Shown here in pieces: positions 1 through 10,400 of a stretch of 64,000 nucleotides of DNA; the stretch's first letter is position 1, and each line of letters opens with the position of its first letter. The translations under genes and the position numbers were made by a program. The notes beneath the pieces are model-generated. The model saw only the letters and a program-made list of their open reading frames with translations. It was not told the origin of the DNA and did not search any database. The DNA is from Fagopyrum homotropicum. Its lineage: Eukaryota; Streptophyta; Magnoliopsida; Caryophyllales; Polygonaceae. The stretch spans positions 89,834,560 through 89,898,559 of the forward strand of contig BSWB01000002.1 in NCBI GenBank assembly GCA_033239125.1, written 5' to 3'.

Positions 1-1186
1 CTAAGAGTAGAAACAACTTCCCTTAGATGTCTTTCATGCTCCTCTGGTGATTTGCTGTAAATGAGAATGTCATCAAAGTAAAAACAACAAATTTACCTAT
101 AAACTTTCTCAAAACATGGTTCATTAATCTCATGAAAGTAGAAGGAGCATTAGTAAGTCCAAATGGCATAACAAGCCACTCATATAAACCAAACTTGGTT
201 TTAAAAGCAATTTTCCACTCATCCCCTTCCTTCATCCTAATCTGATGGTATCCTTTCCTAAGATCAATTTTACTAAACATAGTGGAACCATTGAAGCTCA
301 TCTAACATACCATCAAGGCGTGGGATAGGGTGGCGATACTTAATGGTTATGTTATTGATGGCCCTACAATCAACAAACATCCTCCAATATTATCTTTCTT
401 AGGCACTAAAAGCACGGGGACAGCACATGGACTAAGGCTTTCCCTCACATAACCCTTATTTAAGAGCTCTTGCACTTGGTTTCTAACCTCTTGGCTCTCA
501 TTAGGGTTTATTCTATAGGCTGGCCTATTCGGTAAGGTTGCTCCCAGAATGAGATCTATTTGATGCTCTATGCCTCTCAAGGGTGGTAGGCCATGGGGTA
601 TCTCATTAGGAAACACATCCTTAAACTCCTCAAGTATGGCTACAATGCTAGGTGGAAGATTTTCCTTAGTTTCATCACTCACTAGGGCTAACTTCTTACA
701 TAAGGTCATCAAAGTGATTTCTAGAGGAAGATAAGCACTTTGAAACTCAGATTTGGCTACTAGCAAAGTAGAGGGGATTTGTGTGTTAGTTGAAGCTAAA
801 AGGGTATTAGAAGGCTCTATAGGCTCGGTTTTGGAATTATTTGGCTTACTCCCCTTCTTAGCTTGGTCTACCCCATGTTCACTTGCCTTTTTCTTCTCAA
901 ATGTCTCAGCTATTTGTAAGGGAGACATAGGCTTTAAGGTTACATGTTTTCCGTTAAAAGTGAAAGTATACCTATTAGTGTAACCATCATGTAAGACTCT
1001 CCTTTCAAATTGTCAAGGACGACCTAATAAGATATGAAAAGCTTGCATAGGCACAACATCACACAAAACATTATCCTCATAATGGCCTAAAGTTAATGTG
1101 ACCTTAACTTGGTTATTTACCTTCAATTCTCCACATTCTTTCATCCAATGAAGCTTATAAGGTCTAGGGTGATAGAAAGTTGTTAA
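1..1186 (-). pseudogene. Family E reverse transcriptase pseudogene (protease end to RT palm)
   Basis: Continues the Gag-Pro frame: 'HPRPYKLHWMKECGELKV', then a TGG-to-TGA stop near 1015, then the RT N-terminal region ('GIEHQIDLI', 'NKGYVRESLSPCAVPVLLVPKKDN'). A one-base deletion near 385 breaks the frame, another lesion lies near 300, and the segment 301-23 has 'KIDLRKGYHQIRM' and 'WLVMPFGLTNAPSTFMRL'. The catalytic YFDD region is shifted out of frame at about 80-95. RNase H and integrase would lie left of the window. Clearly dead. Confidence 0.85.
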
Positions 1187-2714
1187 TTACAGCTTATTAA
1201 CCAAATCGGTGCTAGCTATGTTACAACAACTACCCCCATCAATTATAACATTACAAACCTTCCCTTTAACCAAACATCTAGTGTGAAACAAGTTTTCCCT
1301 TTGGTTATCCTCACAAGGGGCAGGTTGTATACTAAGGGCTCTCCTATCTATCAAAGCATTATCATGTGACAAGCAAACATCCAAAACAGGCTCATCATGC
1401 TCAAAATCAGATTCAATACGTTCAAGAGACTCATCATGCTCAAAAACAGATTCTACACATTCAAGAGACTCATCATTCTCAAAATTAGATTCAACACAAG
1501 CAATAGACTTGTTTGGAACATCCAAATGACATAGCACATAGTTATTAGCTAGGAATGAACTAGGGTGAGCATACAACACACGTTGAGCAAGAAAACAATC
1601 CCCTTGTTCATATACTATTCCAACATCCGAATCAACATCATCACTAGGCTCAATTTCATTAGATTCAAGTTCATGCTCAGATTCTGACTCATATTGGCCT
1701 AAATGATTTATTAGCAAAGTTGTCCTATTCGGACAATCTTTCATCACGTGTCCTCTACCTTGACACTTAAAACACACAACATCTCTAGCCCTAGAAGAAG
1801 AAGAGTTATAAGTACTCCCTTGATGTGGTTTAGGGGCTGAAGTAGGCGTCTTAGGGTAGGTTGGGCGTGTGGGAGCTTGCTCGGGGGCTGTTTTGGGGGC
1901 TTCGCGGTTGTATCCTCCGTGTCGGTGCCCTCCTTGTTGTTTCCATGCATTTGAGGTCCCAAATGAGCTCCTTACGCCTTGACTCCTCCCTTTTATCTTC
2001 TTCTCGACTTTGATGGTGAGATGTAGTAACTCTGTCATAGTAGAGTAGGGAAACAAATCCACCTCGTTAGCAAAACTTGAATTAAGGATACGGAGACCTG
2101 GCCATATTGCCTCTTCATCCTCACTAACATTGGCCTTCACCATAGCCATTTGCATGACATTGTAGGTCTCCTCGGCACTCATTGAACCTTGCCTCAAGTT
2201 TTACAACTTTTGCCTCAAGTCCCTCCTATAGTGTTGGGGAACAAATTGAGCTCGCATGATTGCCCTCATTTGTGCCCATGTTGCAACTTGTGGATCCATG
2301 TTTTGCCTCCTTTCCTTCACAAGCTCATTCCACCATATCAAAGCATAATCAGTAAACTCAAGGGCTGCATAATGTACCTTTTTTCTCGGGAAAGTTGTGA
2401 CACGGCCATATCTGCTCAATCTTCGTCTCCCAAGCCATGTACACATCCGGATCACAGTTGCCTTCAAAGGATGGAATCTTGATCTTCACCTTGCCTAGAT
2501 CATCTTGCTCATGATCTCGCCCTATCCTTTGGTGTCTATTGTCTCTCCTCCCTTCATAGTCTTCCTCTTGCCTCCATCTATAATCACGCCTCCCATCTTG
2601 ATCCCTCTCATCTTCTTGTCTCCTATCTTCACGCCTCCTATTTTGTTCCATCCTCCTTTCCTCATTTCTCATCCATTCCTCGTCTTGCCTCCAGACTTCC
2701 TCTTGCCTTCTTTC
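1187..2714 (-). pseudogene. Family E gag-protease pseudogene
   Basis: Gag packages element RNA and the protease cleaves the polyprotein. The head (about 2672-2500) is rich in Arg, Glu and Asp. The Gag core follows ('DPDVYMAWETKIEQIW', then 'FVPQHYRRDLRQKL'). A frameshift sits near 2380 at a homopolymer, and GAA has become TAA at about 2198-2200. The segment 2197-1187 carries a CCHC knuckle (Cys142, Cys145, His150, Cys155 of that segment), an acidic linker with three 13-residue repeats, and the protease motif IIDGGSCCN with catalytic Asp320. A TAA replaces a Gln codon right after 'DLVNKL'. Apparent Met starts in some pieces are TTG codons. Not functional as it stands. Confidence 0.85.
1382..1498 (-). 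repeat. Three 39-bp tandem repeats coding an acidic 13-residue unit
   Basis: Minus-strand translation shows three consecutive 13-residue units of the form (C/R)(V/I)ES-x-FE(N/H)DE(S/P)(L/V)(E/L) between the knuckle and the protease. The corresponding linkers of families A, B and D lack this repeat, so it is an expansion specific to this copy or family. Confidence 0.8.
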
Positions 2715-3244
2715 TTGTTTGTTAAGTTGTTAGCTACATTTGTGGAAGCTCTCTTGTTACCACCTTCCACCAATGTTTTAGTTTTCTTTTCTTTATTTTG
2801 TCTAGATAAAAGAGTCTATATATAATCTCTTTAGCTGCTGAGTAGGGTACGTTTTATTTTTGCTAAGAATTATCGTTTGTAATCATTCACAAAATCAATC
2901 AAAGAACAAGAGAGTTTTTGGTTGGCATTGTCGTTGTTTGCTTGGCTGAGCTTGTTCGTGTCAACCGCCTTCGGATTGGTGCTTCGAGCCTTCACGAGTC
3001 CCTCTTTGTGCTAGTCCAGCCGGAGCTAGTGTAAAGTTGTATTGGAGACGGGTCTAGGGCATTCACGAAGCGGGGTCTTGGCTCTTCAGCCTTGGTTCTT
3101 TTCGTTGACTCTCTTTGGTTCTTCTCAACATCCTCCTACATCCATTCCATCTCCACGTTTCATTCCGCATCTGGATTCCCTTCATTCAGCCGGATTCGGA
3201 TCATTGTGCCTAGATCAACTAATCCACGGACTAATACCGTATCA
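2715..3244 (+). repeat. Family A LTR, 3' half (A0 5' LTR)
   Basis: Matches the right half of the complete A2 LTR (31530-32023) from 'TTGTTTGTTAAG' to the terminal CCGTATCA. The left half, including the TGATGTAGG start, is missing, and the break abuts family E Gag sequence. It holds the TATA box and the R-U5 part. The PBS follows after two bases. Confidence 0.9.
2817..2826 (+). promoter_or_regulatory. TATA box of A0 LTR
   Basis: TATATATAAT within the LTR, at the same place as TATATATA in the A2 LTR. This is the likely RNA polymerase II core promoter. Activity cannot be judged from sequence. Confidence 0.6.
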
Positions 3245-3246
3245 GT

Positions 3247-3258
3247 TGGTATCAGAGC
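3247..3258 (+). other. Primer-binding site, tRNA-iMet (A0)
   Basis: TGGTATCAGAGC two bases after the LTR end. It is complementary to the ACCA-terminated acceptor end of plant initiator tRNA-Met and primes minus-strand DNA synthesis. Confidence 0.9.
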
Positions 3259-3889
3259 TCAGTTGGTACAATTGATCACTCCTTTCTTCTTTGTTAACCT
3301 TATTGCTTAACCAATTGGGGTTTAACTTGTGCTTGAAGTGTGCACAATCAAAAGCCAAGGGTTTCTTAGGGCCGGACAACATCTTGAGGAGAGGTAAACA
3401 AAAAAAAAAAAGGAGATCGAACGTGGCAATCAATTTCGGTAACCTTCTCCCCCACAAATCTCGTTGCAATCAATTTCGGTTACTTTCTCTCCCACAAATC
3501 TTTGACAAAGTCTAAGAGATCTTTAAAAAAAAACACGAAAACGGCTGGCCCTTCTATTAATCGACCATCAAGCACAAGGAAAAGTCCCCTCTTTTTGAGA
3601 ACTCCTTCAAACAACTCCTTCTTCATTCTAATCTCAAACCACCATACCTACACCAACCCAACGGTCAATACTCCGATTAGGGGTGTCTTGAACCATCTCC
3701 GACACTAACATCAATTTCGGCAGTTCTAGTTCCAAAGGGTTGCTAAGAAGGTTCGGAAATCGTGATCTTAAGGTGTTGGATCCTTACAACTCGAGCCACC
3801 AGCTAGGCAATACCAACGAGAGAGTGAGCGATACACAAGTGAGATCTTTGTTTTCTAACCTAACCGGTTCTTTGTTTGTTTACTTGAGC
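3259..3889 (+). other. A0 5' leader
   Basis: Noncoding leader between the PBS and gag. It contains a poly-A stretch near 3401-3412, a 40-bp tandem repeat at 3426-3505, and a Ser/Thr-like open stretch (3502-3708) that I do not consider a gene. From 3740 an open frame runs directly into gag, so an N-terminally longer Gag is formally possible, but A1 does not preserve it. Confidence 0.7.
3426..3505 (+). repeat. 40-bp tandem repeat in family A leader
   Basis: Two imperfect 40-bp copies, each beginning GCAATCAATTTCGGT (3426 and 3466) and ending CCCACAAATC. The same pair is present in the A2 leader near 32212-32290. Confidence 0.8.
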
Positions 3890-5404
3890 ATGTCTAGGTC
3901 CCGAAGCCCCAGCAAGACTAGCAGCGAGACCGTCCCACCTAAGATGCTCAATCTATTGAAACAATTGTCCGATTCCGTAGCTAACCTATCCAAATGAGTG
4001 GAGTCTATGGAAGCACGAACCCCACCATCACGGACACCACCTTTGAGAACCAACTATGAATTTGGCGGTCCTTCACACGTTACTAGAGAGCCGGATCATC
4101 CGGATCAAGGTAATTTACAGTCCAACGTCCTCCCTAATGCTTCTAACATGCCACCATTTGTTGATAACTTTCAGCGACGGAATGAAGCTCCTTTTGAGGA
4201 TCATACTTGGGAAGATTACAATCGACCATTCCAACAACCAAGGCAAGGACGAGAACGTGATAATCTACGGCCCTATCAAGAGCAAGATGGTCTCGGCAAA
4301 GTCAAAATAAAAATTCCCGTCTTTGAAGGAAAGTGTGATCCCGACGTCTACACGGAGTGGGAAACTAAAGTCGAGCAGATTTGGTTGTGTCATAACTTCA
4401 GTGAGCCTAGGAAGGTTCAGCTAGCCGCTCTCGAGTTCCAAGGCTATGCCTTGGTATGGTGGGATCACGTAGTCAAAGAAAGACTACGAACATTGGATCC
4501 TCAAATCACCACATGGGAGCATATGAAGGCACTAATGAGGGCTCGGTTTGTCCCACCTCACTATACCCGAGAGCTTCGACAACGGCTGGAAAATTTGAGA
4601 CAAGGCTCTCTTAGCGCTGAGGAAGCCTATACGAATATGCAAGTTGCTATGGTGAAGGCCAACGTTCTAGAGGATGAGGAAAATACAATGGCTAGGTATC
4701 TTCGTATTCTTAACTCTAATTTGGCTAATGAAGTTTATATGTATCCATACAACACCGTGGAGCAATTACTACACTTGGCCATCAAGGTGGAAAGGAAGAC
4801 TAAGGTGTGAAACCGGAAACACAAGCCGTCTTATGGGACTTCCAACGCTTGGAAATCACAAGGAAACCGGCTGCCTACCCACAACAGGGATCAAGGAGGC
4901 CAGAAGGAAGAGAGAAAGTCGGCGCCTATGAGCCAAGAAGGCCAACAAAGGTCTTCTACACCGTCCACTACACCACGATCCTTGAATGAGCCTTCAAGTG
5001 GTCATCGAGGGAGTACTCCTACCTCTAACTCTAGAACTAGGCACATTGTGTGTTTTAAATGCCAAGGTAGAGGACACATGAGTAGGGAATGTCCTAATAG
5101 ACGCACTTTGATCATAAATCATCTAGGAGAATATGAGAGTAAGGATGACGTGGAATTGGATGATGAAAATGCATTAATTGATGACCATGAGCAAAATGAG
5201 AATGATGATTGCATTGAGTATGAACAAGGTGAATCTTTGATAGCTAGGAGAACTTTGCATGTATATCTAGCACCTTGTGAGGATAACCAACGCGAAAATC
5301 TATTTCATACTAGGTGTAGTATTAAAGGAAAAGTGTGTAATGTGATAATTGATGGGGGAAGTTGTTGCAACATAGCTAGCACTGAAATGGTAAACAAATT
5401 ATAA
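3890..5404 (+). pseudogene. A0 gag-protease pseudogene
   Basis: Start at the ATG of 'MSRSRSPSK', the N-terminus shared by A1, A2 and A3. One frame carries a coiled-coil-like head, the Gag core ('DPDVYTEWETKVEQIW', 'FVPPHYTRELRQRLENLRQG'), a CCHC knuckle 'CFKCQGRGHMSREC' and protease 'IIDGGSCCNIAS'. The frame is unshifted but has TGA at 3995-3997 and 4808-4810 (both CGA to TGA) and TAA at 5402-5404 (CAA to TAA). The protease Asp is kept. Every stop fits deamination of methylated cytosine. Confidence 0.88.
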
Positions 5405-7018
5405 CTTCTTACATTTTATCACCCTAGGCCATATAAACTACATTGGATGAATGAGTGTGGAGAACTTAAGGTCAATAAGCAAACTAAGGTCAATATAACA
5501 TTAGGATCATATGAGGATATTATTACATGTGATGTTGTGCCTATGAATGCTTGTCACTTGTTGCTTGGTCGTCCATGGCAATATGATAGGAAAGTTGTAC
5601 ATGATGGGTTTTCTAATAAATATAGCTATGAGTATAAAGGTAAAACTTTAACACTTAAACCTAGGACACCTTTACAAATAGCCGAGTATTATGAGAACAA
5701 GAGGGTAGAGCAAGGAACCCCTCAAAAGCCTAAAACGACACGGCCTAAGAGTAAGGAGAACAAAACCCATCAAACACTATTAGTACAACCAACAAGTAGC
5801 TATCTTGAGTCTAGGAATGAATATGTCACTAACTATGCTTCTATGGATGTGCTAATGATGAGTTTGTGTAAATCTCTAGTGACGGTGCCTCATGACTCTA
5901 CGATTCCACTTCCTAGTTCTCTCCAGGGGCTGTTAGACGAGTTTAGGGACATCTTTTATGAGGAAGTTCCAGCTGGCTTACCGCCCATTAGGGTCATTGA
6001 ACACCAAATAGATTTAATACCCGGAGCCACTCTTCCCAATAGACCCGCCTATAGGATGAACCCTACGGAAGCCCAGGAAATTCAGAACCAAGTTCAAGAC
6101 TTACTAGATAAAGGGTATGTTCGGGAAAGCTTTAGTCCTTGTGTCGTTCCCGTCCTGCTAGTACCCAAGAAGGATAATACTCGGAGAATGTGTATTGATT
6201 GTAGAGCAATCAATAACATTACTATCAAGTATAGACACCCGATTCCCCGCCTAGATGACATGCTTGATGAGTTACATGGAGCTACAATTTTCACTAAGAT
6301 TGACCTTAGGGGTGGCTACCATCAAATTAGAATGAGGGAAGGGGACGAATGGAAAACAGCTTTTAAAACCAAATTTGGTCTCTATGAGTGGCTAGTAATG
6401 CCTTTTGGTTTAACTAATGCTCCTAGTACCTTCATGAGATTGATGAATCATATTTTGAGACCTTATATTGGTTTATTTGTTGTAGTCTGCTTTGATGACA
6501 TTCTTATCTATAGTAAGACTTTAAAGGAGCATGAAAATCATTTGTGAGATGTGCTTGCTACATTGCGTATAGAATACTTGTATGCTAATATTAAAAAAAT
6601 GTGATTTCTATACTAACCGAGTGATTTTCCTTAGTTTTGTAGTAAGTGCCAATGGTTTGTAAGTGGATGAGGATAAGGTAAAGGCAATCAATGAATGGCC
6701 CATTCCTAGGTCGGTTGGTGAAGTAAGGAGTTTCCATGGCCTAGCTACATTCTATAGAAGATTTGTGAGGGAGTTTAGTACCATTGCAGCACCACTCACG
6801 GCCTTGACCAAAAAGAAGGTTCCTTTTGAGTGGAATGAACCTCAGCAAAGAGCATTTGAAGAACTTAAGAAACGTCTCACCCACGCACCACTACTCGCTC
6901 TACTGGACTTCACTAAACTCTTTGAGGTTGAATGCGACGCGTCCGGCATTGGTATTGGCGGCGTCCTTATGCAAGAAGGTAAGCCTCTAGCTTTCTGTAG
7001 TGAAAAATTGAAGGGTGC
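5405..7018 (+). pseudogene. A0 reverse transcriptase / RNase H pseudogene
   Basis: RT follows in the gag frame: 'LLLGRPWQYDRKV' linker, 'GYVRESFSPCVVPVLLVPKK', 'KIDLRGGYHQIRM', 'MPFGLTNAPSTFMRL'. The catalytic block reads CFDDILIYS, so the usual Tyr before FDD is Cys. AGA has become TGA at 6545. An A7 run near 6592-6599 shifts the frame, and GLQ has become GL-stop at 6659. RNase H resumes at 6663 with the catalytic 'VECDASGIGIGGVL' and stops at the deletion point after 'KLKGACL'. Confidence 0.88.
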
Positions 7019-7432
7019 ATGCTTAACCTTTTCTTTAAGGAAATAGTGAGATTGCATGGAATACCTAAAACCATTGTTAGTGATAGGGATGTCAAGTTTT
7101 TGAGTTTCTTTTGGAAAACGCTTTGGGGAAAAATGGGCACTAGATTATTATTCTCGACCTCTAGTCATCCCCAAACAGATGGGCAAACGGAAGTCACCAA
7201 TAGGACCCTAACGACCCTCCTTAGAACCATGTTGAAAGATAACTTAAAAGAATGGGAAGACATGTTATCACATATCGAGTTTGCTTATAATCGCACCATG
7301 CAGTCTTCCACTTCGTTATCACCTTTCAAATGTGTTTATGGATTTAACCCTTTAAATCCTTTGGACTTATTACCGATTCCTCGAAAGGATCGAGTAGCTT
7401 TTGATGCTTTGGAACAGGCGGACTACATTAAA
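7019..7432 (+). pseudogene. A0 integrase fragment
   Basis: After a deletion of about 0.75 kb (judged against A2: the RNase H end, the HHCC finger and the first catalytic Asp are gone), integrase resumes at 'FFKEIVRLHGIPKTIVSDRD' with the second Asp and 'HPQTDGQTEVTN' with the catalytic Glu. It continues to 'RKDRVAFDALEQADYIK' and is then fused to A1 antisense. The GPF module and the Pol tail are absent. Confidence 0.85.
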
Positions 7433-10400
7433 ATCTCCTACATTAAAAGTGGTACTAACACCATACTCTTCCGGCAAGTCCAACACATAAGCGTTGTCGT
7501 TAATCCGGTGTAAGACTTTGAATGGTCCATCACCCCGTGGTGCTAGCTTGGAATGGCGTTTTGTCAGAAACCGCTCTTTCCTTAGATGTAGCCAAACTAA
7601 GTCGCCGGGCTGGAAAACCATCTTCCGACGTCCTTTGTTATTCCGGGCTGCAGTTTCAACGCCCTTCTTATCAAGTGCAGCCTTGATCTTAGCATGAAGT
7701 TCCTTAATGTAGTCCACCTGTTCCAAAGCATCAAAATCTACTCGATCCTTTCGAGGAATCGGTAATAAGTCCAAAGGAGTTAAAGGGTTAAATCCATAAA
7801 CACATTTGAAAGGTGATAACGAAGTGGAAGAATGCATGGTGCGATTATAAGCAAACTCAATATGAGGTAACATGTCTTCCCATTCTTTTAAGTTATCTTT
7901 CAACATGGTTCTAAGGAGGGTCGTTAGGGTCCTATTGGTGACTTCCGTTTGCCCATCTGTTTGGGGATGACTAGAGGTCGAGAATAGTAATCTAGTACCC
8001 ATTTTTCCCCAAAGTGTCTTCCAAAAGAAACTCAAAAACTTGACATTCCTATCACTAACAATAGTTTTAGGTATTCCATGCAATCTCACTATTTCCTTAA
8101 AGAAAAGATTAGCAACATTATATGCATCATCAGTTTTATGACATGGAATAAAATGTGCCATTTTAGAGAATCTATCTACTACCACAAAAATGGAATCTCT
8201 TCCTTTCTTAGTCCTAGGTAGTCCAACAATGAAATCCATACTTATGTCCTCCCAAGGGCCATTAGGCGTCGGTAAGGATGTATACAGCCCGTGGGGTTGT
8301 ACCCTAGCTTTGGCCTTAAGACATTCAATGCACCTTTTCAGCATGTGTTCTACACCCCTTAACATATGAGGCCAATAAAAGTGAGTTTGCAACATGTGAT
8401 AAGTTTTGTCCCTCCCAAAATGCCCCATTAAACCTCCTTTATGGGCTTCTTCCACCAATAAGATCCTAAGGGAACATCTAGGTATGTAAATCTTATCCAC
8501 TTTAAATAAGAAACCTTCAAACACAAAATACTTATCATAAGGGCCTTGAGTAGTGCATCTATGAAATATCTTCCCAAATTCAGCATCATCCACATATAAT
8601 TCTTTAATGTAAGTAAAACCTAACATCCTAGAATCCAAAGTGGTGATTAAGGTGTATCTCCTAGACAATGCATCCGCTACGACATTATCCTTTCCTTTCT
8701 TATACTTGATAATGTAAGGAAAGGTTTCGATGAACTCCATCCACCTACCATGCCGTCTATCTAGCTTATCTTGGCTCCTAAAGTGTCTAAGTGAATCATG
8801 ATCGGTTTTCAAAACAAACTCTTGAGGCCAAAGGTAATGTTGCCATGTTTTGAGTACTCTAAACAAGGCATACAATTCTTTGTCATAAGCGGAATAGTTT
8901 AAGCATGCACCGTTCAATTTTTCACTAAAGAAAGCTAGAGGCTTACCTTCATGCATAAGGACGCCGCCAATACCAATGCCGGATACGTCGCATTCAACCT
9001 CAAAGGGTTTAGTGAAGTCCGGTAGAGCGAGTAGGGGTGCATGGGTGAGGCGTCTCTTGAGCTCTTCAAAGGCTCTTTGCTGCGGTTCATTCCACTCAAA
9101 AGGAACCTTCTTTTTGGTCAAAGCCGTGAGTGGTGCTGCAATGGTGCTAAAATCTCTCACAAACCTTCTATAGAATGTAGCTAGGCCATGGAAACTCCTC
9201 ACGTCACCAACCGACCTAGGAACGGGCCATTCATTGATTGCCTTCACCTTGTCCTCATCCACTTGCAAACCATTGGCACTTACTACAAAACCAAGAAAAA
9301 TCACTCGGTTAGTATAGAAATCACATTTTTTAATATTAGCATACAAGTATTCTATACGCAATGTAGCAAGCACATCTCTCAAATGATTTTTATGCTCCTT
9401 TAAAGTCTTACTATAGATAAGAATGTCATCAAAGTAGACTACAACAAATAAACCAATATAAGGTCTCAAAATATGATTCATTAATCTCATGAATGTACTA
9501 GGAGCGTTAGTTAAGCCAAAAGGCATTACTAGCCACTCATAGAGTCCAAATTTGGTTTTAAAAGCTGTTTTCCATTCATCCCCTTCCCTCATTCTAATTT
9601 GATGGTAGCCACTCCTAAGGTCAATCTTAGTGAAAATTGTAGCTCCATGTAACTCATCAAGCATGTCATCTAAACGGGGAATCGGGTGTCTATACTTGAT
9701 AGTAATGTTATTGATTGCTCTACAATCAATACACATTCTCCAAGTATTATCCTTCTTGGGTACTAGCAGGACGGGAACGGCACAAGGACTAAGGCTTTCC
9801 CGCACATACCCCTTATCTAGCAAGGCTTGAACTTGGTTCTGAATTTCCTGGGCTTCCGTAGGGTTCATCCTATAGGCGGGCCTATTGGGAAGAGTGGCTC
9901 CGGGTATTAAATCTATTTGGTGTTCAATGCCCCTAATGGGCGGCAAGCCGGCTGGAATCTCCTCAGGAAAAATGTCCCTAAACTCGTCTAACAGCCCCTG
10001 AATAGAACTAGGAAGTGGAATCGTAGAGTCATGAGGCACATTCACTAGAGATTTACACAAACTCATCATTAGCACATCAATAGAAGCATAGTTAGTGACA
10101 TATTCATTCCTAGACTCAAGATAGCTATTTGGAGGGGTTCCTTGCTCTACCCTCTTGTTCTCATAGTACTCGGCTATTTGTAAAGGTGTCATAGGTTTAA
10201 GTGTTAAAGTTTTACCTTTATACTCAAAGCTATATTTGTTAGTAAACCCATCATGGACAACTTTCCTATCATATTGCCATGGACGACCAAGCAACAAGTG
10301 ACAAGCATTCATAGGCACAACATCACATGTAATAACATCCTCATATGATCCTAATGTTATATTGACCTTAGTTTGCTTATTGACCTTAAGTTCTCCACAC

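Larger units (their letters stand above)
1..2714 (-). mobile_element. Family E Ty3/gypsy retrotransposon fragment (gag-pro-RT)
   Basis: Minus-strand internal region of a gypsy element running from the Gag N-terminal region (about 2700) to reverse transcriptase at the window edge. It is most like families B and D in Gag (the 'HPSSFLANNY' segment) but diverged, with its own acidic repeat. No LTR is visible. The 5' part is cut at 2714/2715, where it meets a family A LTR on the opposite strand, and the 3' part lies outside the window. Order of domains in the minus direction: Arg-rich Gag head, Gag core, CCHC knuckle, protease, RT. Confidence 0.9.
2715..7432 (+). mobile_element. Family A element A0 (truncated LTR, gag-pol, no 3' LTR)
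   Basis: Plus-strand family A copy. It starts inside the LTR (left part missing) and has the PBS, a 5' leader and gag-pro-RT-RNase H. An internal deletion at 7018/7019 joins RNase H to integrase. It ends at about 7432, where integrase is fused to the opposite-strand copy A1. The frame has stops at 3995, 4808, 5402, 6545 and 6659, plus a frameshift in an A7 run near 6592-6599. The closest copy in the window is A2, which shares the A7 run. Confidence 0.93.

Noticed and set aside
3247..3258. tRNA gene at the TGGTATCAGAGC sites
   Set aside because: Only the 12-nt complement of the tRNA 3' end is present, always next to an LTR end. No cloverleaf around it.
3502..3708. Upstream small ORF in the family A leader
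   Set aside because: Present in A0 and A2 but altered in A1 and A3; low complexity and no conserved start context. Most likely chance.
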